A DNA stretch of 44,836 bases, from positions 1 to 44,836 of the forward strand of contig JAHFQY010000005.1 of the NCBI GenBank assembly GCA_023259065.1, written 5' to 3'. Under the pieces are notes generated by a model. That model searched no databases, was not told the origin of the DNA, and saw only the letters and a list, made by a program, of their open reading frames with translations. Source of the DNA: Nitrosomonadales bacterium (GTDB taxonomy: Bacteria > Pseudomonadota > Gammaproteobacteria > Burkholderiales > Gallionellaceae). Both the position numbers and the translations under genes were made by a program. Every line of letters begins with the position of its first letter. The first letter of the stretch is position 1. This document shows positions 1 to 6,715 of this stretch, one piece after another.

Positions 1-1
1 G

Positions 2-100
2 TCCGCTCTCGGCGCGGCTATGCGTAAACTGGTACATCTCTGCTTCGGCGTAGTCAAAACTCAGAAACCTTATCAGCACGATTATGCGAAAATCGTTTGA
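2..100 (+). CDS. IS110-family transposase, C-terminal end (partial)
   Basis: The frame is open from the left edge and ends at TGA 98-100. It encodes about 32 residues, including AAMRKLVHLCFGVVKTQ and then PYQHDYAKIV. The A-M-R-K-L-V-H-x-x-(F/Y)-G-V-x-K pattern is the usual C-terminal end of IS110/IS116/IS902 transposases, which are DEDD-type recombinases for circular insertion sequences. Only the tail is present, so an intact element may lie to the left of the window. The stop lies only 15 bp from the end of the convergent molybdopterin gene, so the right IS end must fall within or just after about 100-130. Recognition is by motif; the exact IS is not identified. Confidence 0.75.
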   Translation, partial: SALGAAMRKLVHLCFGVVKTQKPYQHDYAKIV

Positions 101-115
101 CTAGAAAGACGGTAT

Positions 116-2431
116 CTACATGGGCTGGACAGTCATCAAAAGCTGCACCTCGCACGGCACCCGCTTCAACGCATCCGAGCCGGAGATTTTGTCGCAAGCC
201 GCTGGATCAACCAGCGCTTCAAAATTCAACGACACGCCGGGCGGCAACTCTGCCATCAACTCAGGTTGCATGGCCTCGTGCCAGCCGTAGCTAGGGCACA
301 CCACGTTTTTATCCAGCGCCGCATTGAAGCGCGCCCTGGCGGCGATGCGGCCGCGTGGCGTGCTGAGCAGCATCCATGCACCCTCGGCTATGCCACGGCT
401 GGCGGCGGTTTGCGGGTGTATGTCCGCCGTCGGCTCTGGGTAGGCGTGGCGCAGGCTGGGCAACTGGCGCATCTGGCTGTGGCAGTAGGCGCCGTGCTTC
501 ACCGACACCAGCGTGAGCGGCCAGCGCTCGTCAGCTGTTAGCGGCATATCGCCATGCGGCACCGGCGCATAGCCGTGGCGCAAAAAATTTTCCGAGTAGA
601 TTTCCAGCCGCCCCGTGGGTGTGGCAAATCCTGACGCGGTGTATTTGCGATAGCGCATGGGCAGGTCGAGGTCTATGCCTTCTGGCTTGGCGCGCAGCTC
701 TTCCACGGTAACGCCCGTGGGGCTGAGCACATGACGCAGTGCGGCGGCGCGATCATCACCAAAGAAATGCTCGCCCAGCCCCAGGCGTTTGGCCAGCTCA
801 AACACCACCCAGGTATCGGGCTTGGCCTCGCCGCGTGGCGATACGCAAGCGGGGCGCAGTTGCAGGCGTGCCTCGGCTGCGCGGCTGACATGAAAGCCGG
901 GATACAGCGCCTCGCGTTCCCACGCCGAAGCAGCGGGCAGCACGATGTCTGCCAGCATGGCGGTGGGGGTTATAAACAGTTCGGTGATGGCAAAGAACTC
1001 CAGCTTGTCCAGATACCGCGCAAAATCTGGCGACATGGGCTTGGTGAGCACGGGGTTGCCGCCGAAGGCGAACAGTCCTTTGAGCTTGGCATCCGGCTGC
1101 GCCAGCGCCTCATCGAGGTCGCGCGCGGACAACCAGCCGCGCCGCCCTGGGCCTAGCGGGCGGGCCGCACGGCCGATGGTTTTTTCCAGCATGCCCTTGG
1201 GCAATAAATCAAGACCTGACACATCGTTGATGGGCGGCTTGGGGAAGAACACATTGCCGCCGGGCGCATCGAGCTGGCCGGTGAGCGCGTACAGCAGGCA
1301 CAGGGCGCGCGTGGTCTGGGTGGCGTCGCTATGCTGGCACAAGCCGGTCCAGGTGAAGAAGGCCGCGGGTGCGGCGTCCAGCATGAGCTTGGCCGCACTG
1401 CGTATCTGCGCTGCCGGCACACCCGTTACAACCTCGGCATGCTCGGGCGACATGGCGGCGCAGGCATCCATGTAATGGGCAAAGGCCGGGCGGCAGGTCA
1501 CCGGCCCTGTGATGGTCTGCAATGTATAACTTCCGCTCAGTGCAAACCCTGCACAGTCTCCTGTCACCTCCACCGCCTTGCCCTGCGCCTCGTCCCACGC
1601 CAGATAGTGTTTTGCCGAGCCGCCTGCCTCCATATCGGCAGCAGTGAGAAAGCGTCCGTTATCCGCGCGCACCAGAAAAGGCGCATTGCTCCAGCGGCGC
1701 AGAAACTCCATGTCCGCCCCGCCCTGCTCCAGCAGCGCCTGCGCCATGGCCAGCGCCAGCGCGCCATCGCTGCCGGGGCGCGGCTGCAGCCAGAGGTCGG
1801 CACCGCGTGCGAGGCCGGCACTGCGCGGGTCGATCACGATCAGCTTCATGCCGCGCTTGCGCGCCCGGCGTATCTCCAGCGACAGCGACAACCAGCTCGA
1901 TGATGGGTTCACGCCCCACAGCAGCAGGCAGCCGGTCTTCTCCAGCTCAGGCATGCCGATGCCGGAGCCAAGTGTATCTTGCGGGGAAAAATCCCGATGC
2001 CAGTTGCAGTTCTCGGTGGCGAACACCACGTTGGGCGTGCCAAAGGCGCGCGCCAGCCGGTGTATCCAGGCAAAGCTGTCGCTGATGGCGGTGCCGCTGG
2101 GCGTGGTCACCGAGAACGCCACCGACTCCTGCCCGCTCGTCGCAGCGGCACGGCGCATGCCGGCGGCGATCTCATCCAGCGCAACATCCCAACTGATGCG
2201 CTCCCAGCCGGTGGGCGCACCGCGCGGGCCGATGCGGCGCATGGGGTGCAGCAAGCGCTCTGGGCTGTTAACCAACTCCGGCGCGGCACGCCCCTTGGCG
2301 CAGAACGCCCCGCCGGTGGGATGGTCGGGATCGGCTTCCACCTTGAGCAACACGCCGTCTTCCACCGTGGCGATGCAACCGCAACGCGAGATGCACAAGG
2401 CGCAATAGCCGTGAATTTGTTGGGTGGTCAC
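116..2431 (-). CDS. Molybdopterin (bis-MGD) oxidoreductase with N-terminal [4Fe-4S] site
   Basis: A 771-residue member of the DMSO-reductase superfamily (formate dehydrogenase, assimilatory nitrate reductase and thiosulfate reductase relatives). The N-terminus carries CALCISRC followed by FCAKG, which forms the C-x2-C-x3-C-x(n)-C cluster site of the Fe4S4_MopB domain. The motifs LLLWGVNPSSSW and FAFGGNPV are typical cofactor-domain segments. A Cys in ENCNWHRDF lies where the molybdenum ligand is expected. The end, near DALKRVPCEV, is the usual molydopterin-dinucleotide-binding domain tail. I chose GTG at 2431 because AGGAG sits 6 bp upstream; an in-frame ATG at 2518 would add 29 residues without family features. 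No twin-arginine signal is seen, so it is probably cytoplasmic. The substrate cannot be assigned. No partner subunit lies in the window. The last codons run into the IS110 end. Confidence 0.85.
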   Translation of the reverse strand: MTTQQIHGYCALCISRCGCIATVEDGVLLKVEADPDHPTGGAFCAKGRAAPELVNSPERLLHPMRRIGPRGAPTGWERISWDVALDEIAAGMRRAAATSGQESVAFSVTTPSGTAISDSFAWIHRLARAFGTPNVVFATENCNWHRDFSPQDTLGSGIGMPELEKTGCLLLWGVNPSSSWLSLSLEIRRARKRGMKLIVIDPRSAGLARGADLWLQPRPGSDGALALAMAQALLEQGGADMEFLRRWSNAPFLVRADNGRFLTAADMEAGGSAKHYLAWDEAQGKAVEVTGDCAGFALSGSYTLQTITGPVTCRPAFAHYMDACAAMSPEHAEVVTGVPAAQIRSAAKLMLDAAPAAFFTWTGLCQHSDATQTTRALCLLYALTGQLDAPGGNVFFPKPPINDVSGLDLLPKGMLEKTIGRAARPLGPGRRGWLSARDLDEALAQPDAKLKGLFAFGGNPVLTKPMSPDFARYLDKLEFFAITELFITPTAMLADIVLPAASAWEREALYPGFHVSRAAEARLQLRPACVSPRGEAKPDTWVVFELAKRLGLGEHFFGDDRAAALRHVLSPTGVTVEELRAKPEGIDLDLPMRYRKYTASGFATPTGRLEIYSENFLRHGYAPVPHGDMPLTADERWPLTLVSVKHGAYCHSQMRQLPSLRHAYPEPTADIHPQTAASRGIAEGAWMLLSTPRGRIAARARFNAALDKNVVCPSYGWHEAMQPELMAELPPGVSLNFEALVDPAACDKISGSDALKRVPCEVQLLMTVQPM

Positions 2432-2741
2432 GAAACTCTCCTGAACAGGGCGACGCGCTGTGCAAACTCCGGCGCGCTGTCGAATAATCATACTCGCACA
2501 TGACTGCGGGCTGAACATAATGCAGGGGTATGAAGAAGAACAGAGGTCTGGATTTACGCGTTACTCAGCTTAGAGGGATAAATAAATCTGCCCCATTATT
2601 TTTGGCCAAATACCCGGTGCAATACGCTTCGCTGATGTGTTAATGCAAGCCCTGGTACCGTTATACATCTAGTTTCGAAAATAAACGCCCAGATAAATAA
2701 AGTGCCAGTGAAATATAGTGTCAGAGAAATGATGGCGGCCC
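2432..2741. other. Gene-free gap with one 'gcccc-attattt' remnant
   Basis: About 310 bp between the molybdopterin gene and the first toxin-antitoxin operator. I see no coding potential. At 2588-2605 it contains ctgccccattatttttgg, which resembles the units at 3484-3550 and 41512-41550. The stretch is AT-rich and otherwise featureless. Confidence 0.4.
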
Positions 2742-2763
2742 TGTAGCACTCGTGTGCTACAAT
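2742..2763 (+). promoter_or_regulatory. Operator palindrome overlapping an extended -10 promoter
   Basis: TGTAGCAC (2742-2749) and GTGCTACA (2754-2761) form a perfect 8-bp inverted repeat with a 4-bp spacer. The right arm contains TGcTACAAT, an extended -10 element (TACAAT at 2758-2763). No good -35 is visible. The site lies 31 bp before the start of an RHH antitoxin gene. RHH antitoxins usually bind such palindromes and repress their own operon, so I infer that this is the autoregulatory operator. Confidence 0.65.
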
Positions 2764-2794
2764 GAACACGTTCACTTAATTAGTGGAGGCGGCC

Positions 2795-3079
2795 ATGTCA
2801 ACAACCACCATACGTTTACCGGAAGAACTTAAAGCGCGCGTTGCAGCAGCAGCAAAACGTTCCGGCACAACTACCCACAGCTTCATTCTTGAGGCTATTG
2901 CAAAAAAAACAGAGCAAGACGAACTGCGTGCAGACTTTGATGCCGTAGCAGAGGATCGTTATGCCCGTATCATTGCCACAGGGAAAGCGATTCCCTGGCA
3001 GGAAATGCGCGGATATCTGGAAGATCGTCTTGTCGGCAAAGAAGTGAAACGCCCAGTAGCACGAAAACTGGCACGCTGA
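2795..3079 (+). CDS. Ribbon-helix-helix (CopG/Arc-type) antitoxin
   Basis: A 94-residue protein. Its N-terminus, TTTIRLPEELKARV, is a classic RHH beta-strand and helix: alternating T-x-R-L DNA-contacting residues followed by an amphipathic helix. The charged C-terminal part is expected to wrap the toxin. I chose ATG 2795 because GGAGG lies at 2785-2789; the in-frame GTG at 2783 overlaps that ribosome-binding site. The gene is separated by 2 bp from a ParE-like toxin gene and preceded by a palindromic operator, which is the standard layout of a type II toxin-antitoxin operon. It should neutralise the toxin and repress transcription. The family assignment is strong; the exact subfamily is not determined. 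Confidence 0.87.
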   Translation: MSTTTIRLPEELKARVAAAAKRSGTTTHSFILEAIAKKTEQDELRADFDAVAEDRYARIIATGKAIPWQEMRGYLEDRLVGKEVKRPVARKLAR

Positions 3080-3081
3080 AA

Positions 3082-3378
3082 ATGTCGCATATTGAACTGG
3101 CACCTGAAGTTGGTGATGATTTTGAACGTATCCTCGATCACCTTGCCCAATATCAGGTTGAAAATCCAGCATTGCGCATTCGGGAGATTATCGAGGCAAT
3201 TAATGTGCTTGAGCACAATCCCATGATTGGTCGCCCCGCGAATAACGACAAACGTGAACTAGTGATTGGACGTCGCTCACATGGTTATGTGGCTTTGTAC
3301 CGTTACATTGTCGAAATCGATACCGTTTTTGTCCTCGCCATTCGCAGCCAAAAAGAAGCTGGGAACGAGGAATTTTGA
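3082..3378 (+). CDS. RelE/ParE-superfamily toxin
   Basis: A 98-residue protein. It has the ParE-like plan: an N-terminal strand and helix (LAPEVGDDFERILDHL), then HNPMIGRP, then a strand-rich C-terminus with VALYRYIVEIDTVFVLAIRSQ. The P-x-x-G-R-P and (V/L)-x-Y-R patterns are common to ParE toxins, several of which poison DNA gyrase, while RelE members cleave mRNA. Sequence alone does not separate these activities. ATG begins 2 bp after the antitoxin stop, so translation is probably coupled. The length is full for the family and nothing looks broken. Confidence 0.85.
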   Translation: MSHIELAPEVGDDFERILDHLAQYQVENPALRIREIIEAINVLEHNPMIGRPANNDKRELVIGRRSHGYVALYRYIVEIDTVFVLAIRSQKEAGNEEF

Positions 3379-3483
3379 GCAACAGCCAAGGCAAAAGAAA
3401 CTGAACAACCACCTCCCTCTGTGTTGGAGGTTTGCGGGGCTACCTCAGCCTGACCCCGTGATTGCATATCATAATACAAGACG

Positions 3484-3550
3484 CGACCCCCTTATTTTCG
3501 ACCCGACCCCCTTATTTTCGACCCGACCCCCTTATTTTCGACCCCCTTAT
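3484..3550. repeat. 20-bp tandem array, three full units plus a partial
   Basis: The unit cgacccccttattttcgacc repeats with an exact 20-bp period from 3484 to 3543, and a partial unit (cccttatt) follows to 3550. There are no spacers, so it is not a CRISPR. The array ends exactly where a truncated toxin frame begins. Its core (gaccccc-ttatttt) resembles single degenerate copies elsewhere in the window. Confidence 0.9.
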
Positions 3551-3729
3551 TATTGCGCGATGGCGTGTGGGAACTGCGCATAGATTGGGGAGCAGGCTAT
3601 CGCGTGTATTACGCGAAAGTGGGTGACGCCATCGTTCTGCTGTTATGCGGCGGAGACAAACGCAAGCAGGATGCTGACATTGATCGGGCCGTCCAGTATC
3701 TGGCCGATTTCAAACGGAGAACAAAATGA
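3547..3729 (+). pseudogene. 5'-truncated addiction-module toxin (HI1419/HigB-like)
   Basis: The frame gives about 60 residues: DGVWELRIDWGAGYRVYY, then a hydrophobic strand with LLLCGGDKRKQ, then DIDRAVQYLADFKRR and a TGA at 3727-3729. These are the C-terminal two thirds of the 'upstream HI1419' addiction-module killer family, a RelE/HigB relative of about 100 residues; G-x-G-x-R-V-Y-Y and G-G-D-K-x-x-Q are hallmark segments. The first roughly 40 codons are missing and replaced by the 20-bp array. No start codon with a ribosome-binding site is visible, so the toxin is probably inactive. The stop overlaps the antitoxin ATG (ATGA), the normal arrangement for this module. Confidence 0.85.
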
Positions 3730-4058
3730 GCAAGATCAAAAAAGCCAGCATCACCAACCACGAGGCGACCGTGCGCGAACTGCGTGCCGACCCGGAATAC
3801 GCCGCCGAATTCGTAAAGATCGCGCTGGAAGAAATGGAAGACCCGGAAACCTGCGCCGCCGCCCTGCTCGCGCTACGCGCCGTCGCGGAGGCCTATGGCA
3901 TGGCAAAGGTGGCGGAAGAAGCAGGCATCCAGCGCGAGAGCCTGTACCGCGCACTCTCCCCAAGCGGCAACCCGACGTTAAAAACCCTGATGGCAGTCAT
4001 GAAAGCAGTCGGCCTGCGCATCTCAGCCGTGCCGGACAAAGAACATTCGCACGCTTGA
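3726..4058 (+). CDS. Addiction-module antidote protein (HI1420-type, HTH)
   Basis: A 110-residue protein. The N-terminal half (helical, with DPEYAAEFVKIALEEMEDPE) and the C-terminal Cro/C1-like HTH match the 'downstream HI1420' antidote family. The HTH is visible in MAKVAEEAGIQRESLYRAL, followed by GNPTLKTLMAVMKAVGL. The start overlaps the stop of the truncated toxin by 4 bp. The antidote is full length although its cognate toxin is broken. That fits a decaying module or an orphan antitoxin able to neutralise related toxins; which of these holds is inference. Confidence 0.85.
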   Translation: MSKIKKASITNHEATVRELRADPEYAAEFVKIALEEMEDPETCAAALLALRAVAEAYGMAKVAEEAGIQRESLYRALSPSGNPTLKTLMAVMKAVGLRISAVPDKEHSHA

Positions 4059-4122
4059 GGGGCAACAATGGAGGGTGTTGGAATGCTAGAATTGACCCCG
4101 GGATTTCGCTTATCTCACTCGA

Positions 4123-4518
4123 TTACCAATCTTTGTCATCGCTTTGTGATTCTATTGCAGTAGCTTCCCTCGCATAGGTTGCATTTTTTGCTTGCACCGT
4201 AGCTTGGAGTACATAGCCTTTATCTTTTAACTCTGAGCAAAGAAGTGGGTTTGCGACTTTCGCAATAAAAAACCAAACGAGAAGGTATGACAAATACATA
4301 CCGAAAAAAATTAGTGCATCAGTTTGGGTGGCTGGATGGTTATTTCGAAAAGCTAAATTTGCACCGACACTGAGAGCTGCGACAAGAGCGAAGTTCAGCC
4401 ACATTTTATTCAGAAGAAACCAAAGAGGTCCGAACAGGAATGCCCCCCATGAGAATCCAACTTTTACAACCACTGAAATTGGATTATCTGGATGTTTGTA
4501 TACGCGATAGGTTTTCAT
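4123..4518 (-). CDS. DUF2628 family small membrane protein
   Basis: A 131-residue protein that begins MKTYRVYKHP and continues with VKVGFSWGAFLFGPLWFLL. The G-F-S-W-x-A-F-x-F-G-P-x-W signature is typical of DUF2628. About three hydrophobic segments are visible: one around the signature, one in the middle and one in ALIFFGMYLSYLLVWF. The tail is polar. I chose ATG 4518 because GAGGA precedes it by 4 bp; an in-frame upstream ATG at 4590 adds residues outside the family. The function of the family is unknown. It sits inside the toxin-antitoxin cluster on the opposite strand. A larger protein with a similar segment is encoded at 33613-34554. Confidence 0.8.
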   Translation of the reverse strand: MKTYRVYKHPDNPISVVVKVGFSWGAFLFGPLWFLLNKMWLNFALVAALSVGANLAFRNNHPATQTDALIFFGMYLSYLLVWFFIAKVANPLLCSELKDKGYVLQATVQAKNATYAREATAIESQSDDKDW

Positions 4519-4634
4519 AATTTCCTCAACTTCATCATCGGGGTAAATAATCCAATTGGCCAAGCTCGGAATACTTTTGAACCTACCCAACCACCCCGAA
4601 GCCTAACAGCAAAGCACCTTCCAGACCATATGCC

Positions 4635-4652
4635 AAAAGGCCTAGGCCTTTT
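4635..4652. other. Perfect 18-bp palindrome
   Basis: AAAAGGCCTAGGCCTTTT is its own reverse complement. It lies in the 428-bp gap between the DUF2628 gene and the ParE-like toxin gene. With A/T runs on both sides it could act as a bidirectional terminator or a protein-binding site. No other gene is seen in the gap, which also holds the hairpin repeat at 4834-4900. Confidence 0.6.
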
Positions 4653-4833
4653 CTTCGCCAGCTGCCGCGCTATTACCGTTTTAGCATTCATTCAAGCCAT
4701 ACACGCTGACATGTAAGCCAATAAACACGGCCATCTTCATGGCAGAAAAACACCAAAGGGCAGCGCCAGATCGCTGAAAATCGGGGGCAGGACGCAATGC
4801 TGTTGGGTTAGTAGTTTTTGTACAGTACCGTCA

Positions 4834-4900
4834 CCCTCTCCCCTGTCCCTGTCCCTCTCCCGCTTACGGGAGAGGGGGGAGCGAAGCGGAGGGAGAGGGG
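4834..4900. repeat. Nested hairpin repeat, CCCTCTCCC family (copy 1)
   Basis: An inner perfect stem, CCCTCTCCCG (4853-4862) with CGGGAGAGGG (4867-4876), has a 4-base loop. An outer pair, CCCTCTCCC (4834-4842) and GGGAGAGGG (4891-4899), encloses it. A related CTC-rich hairpin lies at 5702-5740. It looks like a dispersed REP-like element rather than a normal terminator. Confidence 0.7.
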
Positions 4901-4946
4901 AAGCTTTATCCGAACAGTATTGGGACAGGGCGTGGCTTCAAACTGC

Positions 4947-5273
4947 CTAAGCACCAAGCATTCTGCGTGTAAGCAGTGCCTGCATGTCACGCCGACCATC
5001 CGCGATGATGTAGATGTATACCTGTTTGCCGATCACCCGATAGATGAGCCGGTAGGGTTTGAAATGCACTTGGCGATATTCGCGGATACCCAGCGCGAGG
5101 AGTTCTTTGGGGTGGGAGCCGCGCTCCGGGTATGCGGATAATGATTCGACGGCTTCCAGCAGTTTGTCCAGCACGTAGTCGGCATTTTTCTGGCTGTCAT
5201 GCTCGGCGATGTAGTCGTAGATACTCTCAAGATCGCGCTCTGCGCCAAGCGTGAGCAATACCTTGTGGCTCAT
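4947..5273 (-). CDS. RelE/ParE-family toxin of a Phd-type module
   Basis: A 108-residue protein. It shows the ParE layout: LGAERDLESIYDYIAEHDS at the N-terminus, then YPERGSHPKEL, then HFKPYRLIYRVIGKQVYIY and an ADGRRDMQALLTRR tail. The P-(Y/W)-R-(L/V)-I-Y-R core and the D-x-R-R-D-M end are strongly conserved in this RelE/ParE subgroup. It lies 63 bp downstream of a Phd/YefM antitoxin gene on the same strand. That gap is larger than usual because it contains a palindromic repeat (5308-5332). The toxin appears full length and probably functional. The target is not determined. Confidence 0.87.
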   Translation of the reverse strand: MSHKVLLTLGAERDLESIYDYIAEHDSQKNADYVLDKLLEAVESLSAYPERGSHPKELLALGIREYRQVHFKPYRLIYRVIGKQVYIYIIADGRRDMQALLTRRMLGA

Positions 5274-5307
5274 GCTGATACTTTCTTCATGTCATTCGTC
5301 CATTTAT

Positions 5308-5332
5308 GGTTCGACAGGCTCACCACGAACGG
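5308..5332. repeat. REP-like palindrome between antitoxin and toxin genes
   Basis: The sequence has arms GTTCG and CGAAC around a partly pairing centre (acaggctcacca). The form 'ttcgacaggctcaccacgaa' is a repeat often seen between genes in Proteobacteria (from memory). Here it lies inside a two-gene operon. Confidence 0.6.
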
Positions 5333-5336
5333 AAAG

Positions 5337-5606
5337 CTAGATGATCTTCTTGGCACGAAGGCGACGTGCCACCTCTGCCACTGGGGTAACCTTGCCTTCT
5401 TCGATCTCCTGATTTCCCAGCGCCAATATCTTCAGGAGCGCGAGCGTTTCCTGGGTGTTTTCGTAAGAGGCGATGTCTTGCATGACCGCCTTGGCCTCGC
5501 CATTTTGCGTGATGAGGTAGGGTTCGCGCTGTTCGGCCAGGTCTTTCAACACCTCGGCGGCGTTGGCCTTGAGGTAGCTGATGGGTTTGATGTTGGATGA
5601 GCGCAT
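5337..5606 (-). CDS. Phd/YefM-family antitoxin
   Basis: An 89-residue protein beginning MRSSNIKPISYLKANAAEVL. The pattern I-K-P-(I/V)-(S/T)-x-L-K-x-x-x-A-x-(V/L)-L is the Phd/YefM N-terminal DNA-binding fold. PYLITQNGEAKAVMQDI is its second conserved block. The C-terminal third is charged and should bind the toxin. I chose ATG 5606, which follows a purine-rich GGGAAG. A well-spaced promoter lies just upstream (5635-5663). It is the first gene of the operon, with the RelE/ParE toxin gene after it, and is likely to autorepress. Confidence 0.88.
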   Translation of the reverse strand: MRSSNIKPISYLKANAAEVLKDLAEQREPYLITQNGEAKAVMQDIASYENTQETLALLKILALGNQEIEEGKVTPVAEVARRLRAKKII

Positions 5607-5634
5607 GATTTCTTCCCGGGATTTTGTCGAACTG

Positions 5635-5663
5635 AATATAGTCTTTTTATGGTCTTTTCGCAA
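5635..5663 (-). promoter_or_regulatory. Sigma-70-like promoter for the Phd/ParE operon
   Basis: Read on the minus strand, TTGCGA (5663-5658) and TATATT (5640-5635) are separated by exactly 17 bp. The expected start of transcription is near 5628, about 20 bases before the antitoxin ATG. Confidence 0.55.
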
Positions 5664-5701
5664 TCCATGGGCAGGACTCTGCGGGAAGCAAGTGAACATG
5701 A

Positions 5702-5740
5702 CGCCCCTCTCCCCTGCCCTCTCCCAGAGGGCGAGGGGGA
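5702..5740. repeat. CTC-rich hairpin repeat (copy 2)
   Basis: cgcccctctcccctg is followed by GCCCTC (5716-5721), a 5-base loop and GAGGGC (5727-5732), then gaggggg. It shares its CTC-rich left half with the element at 4834-4900. It sits between the divergent Phd antitoxin and rbgA genes. Confidence 0.55.
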
Positions 5741-5806
5741 CAAGGTCTCGCTGCGCGAGTCTTGCGTTAAGGGTAGAATACGCCTTTGTTTTAAATGTAA
5801 ATTCAA

Positions 5807-6715
5807 ATGGCAATTCAATGGTTTCCCGGGCACATGGTGGCGGCGCGCAAGAAGGCGGCCGAGACCATGGAGCGCACCGATGTGGTGATCGAGGTGGTGG
5901 ATGCGCGCCTGCCGGAGGCAAGCTGCAACCCTATCATCACCGAGCAGCGCCTGTTTCGCCAGCGCCCCTGTCTCAAGCTCCTCAACAAGGCCGACCTGGC
6001 CGACCCGGCTGCCACCAAGGCGTGGCTGCAGTTTTACAACGCACAAAAAGATGTGACTGCGGTTGCACTCTCCTGCAAGAAGCCCGGCGATGTCGCCAAA
6101 ATTCCCGCCCTGTGCGAGAAGCTGGCGCCGCATCGCGGCACCAGCGTCAAACCCCTGCGCATGATGATCATGGGCATACCCAACGTGGGCAAGTCCACGC
6201 TGATGAACGCGCTGCTGAACAAGCGCGTGGCCAAGGTGGGCGATGAGCCTGCGGTGACAAAAAACCAGCAGCGCCTGGACCTGAACGATCGCATGACGCT
6301 GGTGGACACGCCGGGCATGATGTGGCCGCAAATTGAGCATGATTCCGACGGCATGATGCTGGCGGCTAGCCACGCCATTGGCCGCAATGCGGTGATCGAC
6401 ATCGATGTCGCCACTTTCCTCGGCGACATCCTGATGCAGAAATATCCCGCGCTGGTGGCCGAGCGCTACAAGATTGCCGTGGAGGGCATGGATGGCGCTG
6501 ACCTGATTGAAGCAGTTGCCAAGCGCCGTGGCTACAAGCTCAAGGGCGGCGATTACGACTTCGAGAAAGCCGCGCTGATGCTGCTGCAGGATTACCGCAG
6601 CGGCGCACTCGGACGCGTCAGCCTGGAGACACCGGAAAGCCGCGCCGACATGCTGAGAGTGCATGCAGAAGCGAAAGAGCCACCCACTTATAGCGGCCCG
6701 GATGATGAAGAGTGA
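5807..6715 (+). CDS. rbgA: Ribosome biogenesis GTPase RbgA/YlqF
   Basis: A 302-residue circularly permuted GTPase. G4 (NKAD, residues 60-63) comes before G1 (GIPNVGKST, 123-131) and G3 (DTPG, 167-170). The N-terminal IQWFPGHM segment is diagnostic for YlqF/RbgA. The family assists late assembly of the 50S subunit in the cytoplasm and is stimulated by the ribosome. The C-terminal domain (about 200-300) is the helical RNA-contacting part. The length is normal. No strong ribosome-binding site precedes ATG 5807. The next gene starts inside the 3' end of this one, so the two are probably co-transcribed. Confidence 0.93.
   Translation: MAIQWFPGHMVAARKKAAETMERTDVVIEVVDARLPEASCNPIITEQRLFRQRPCLKLLNKADLADPAATKAWLQFYNAQKDVTAVALSCKKPGDVAKIPALCEKLAPHRGTSVKPLRMMIMGIPNVGKSTLMNALLNKRVAKVGDEPAVTKNQQRLDLNDRMTLVDTPGMMWPQIEHDSDGMMLAASHAIGRNAVIDIDVATFLGDILMQKYPALVAERYKIAVEGMDGADLIEAVAKRRGYKLKGGDYDFEKAALMLLQDYRSGALGRVSLETPESRADMLRVHAEAKEPPTYSGPDDEE

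Noticed and set aside
3484..3550. Possible CRISPR array
   Set aside because: Units are contiguous 20-bp repeats without spacers, and no cas genes are present.
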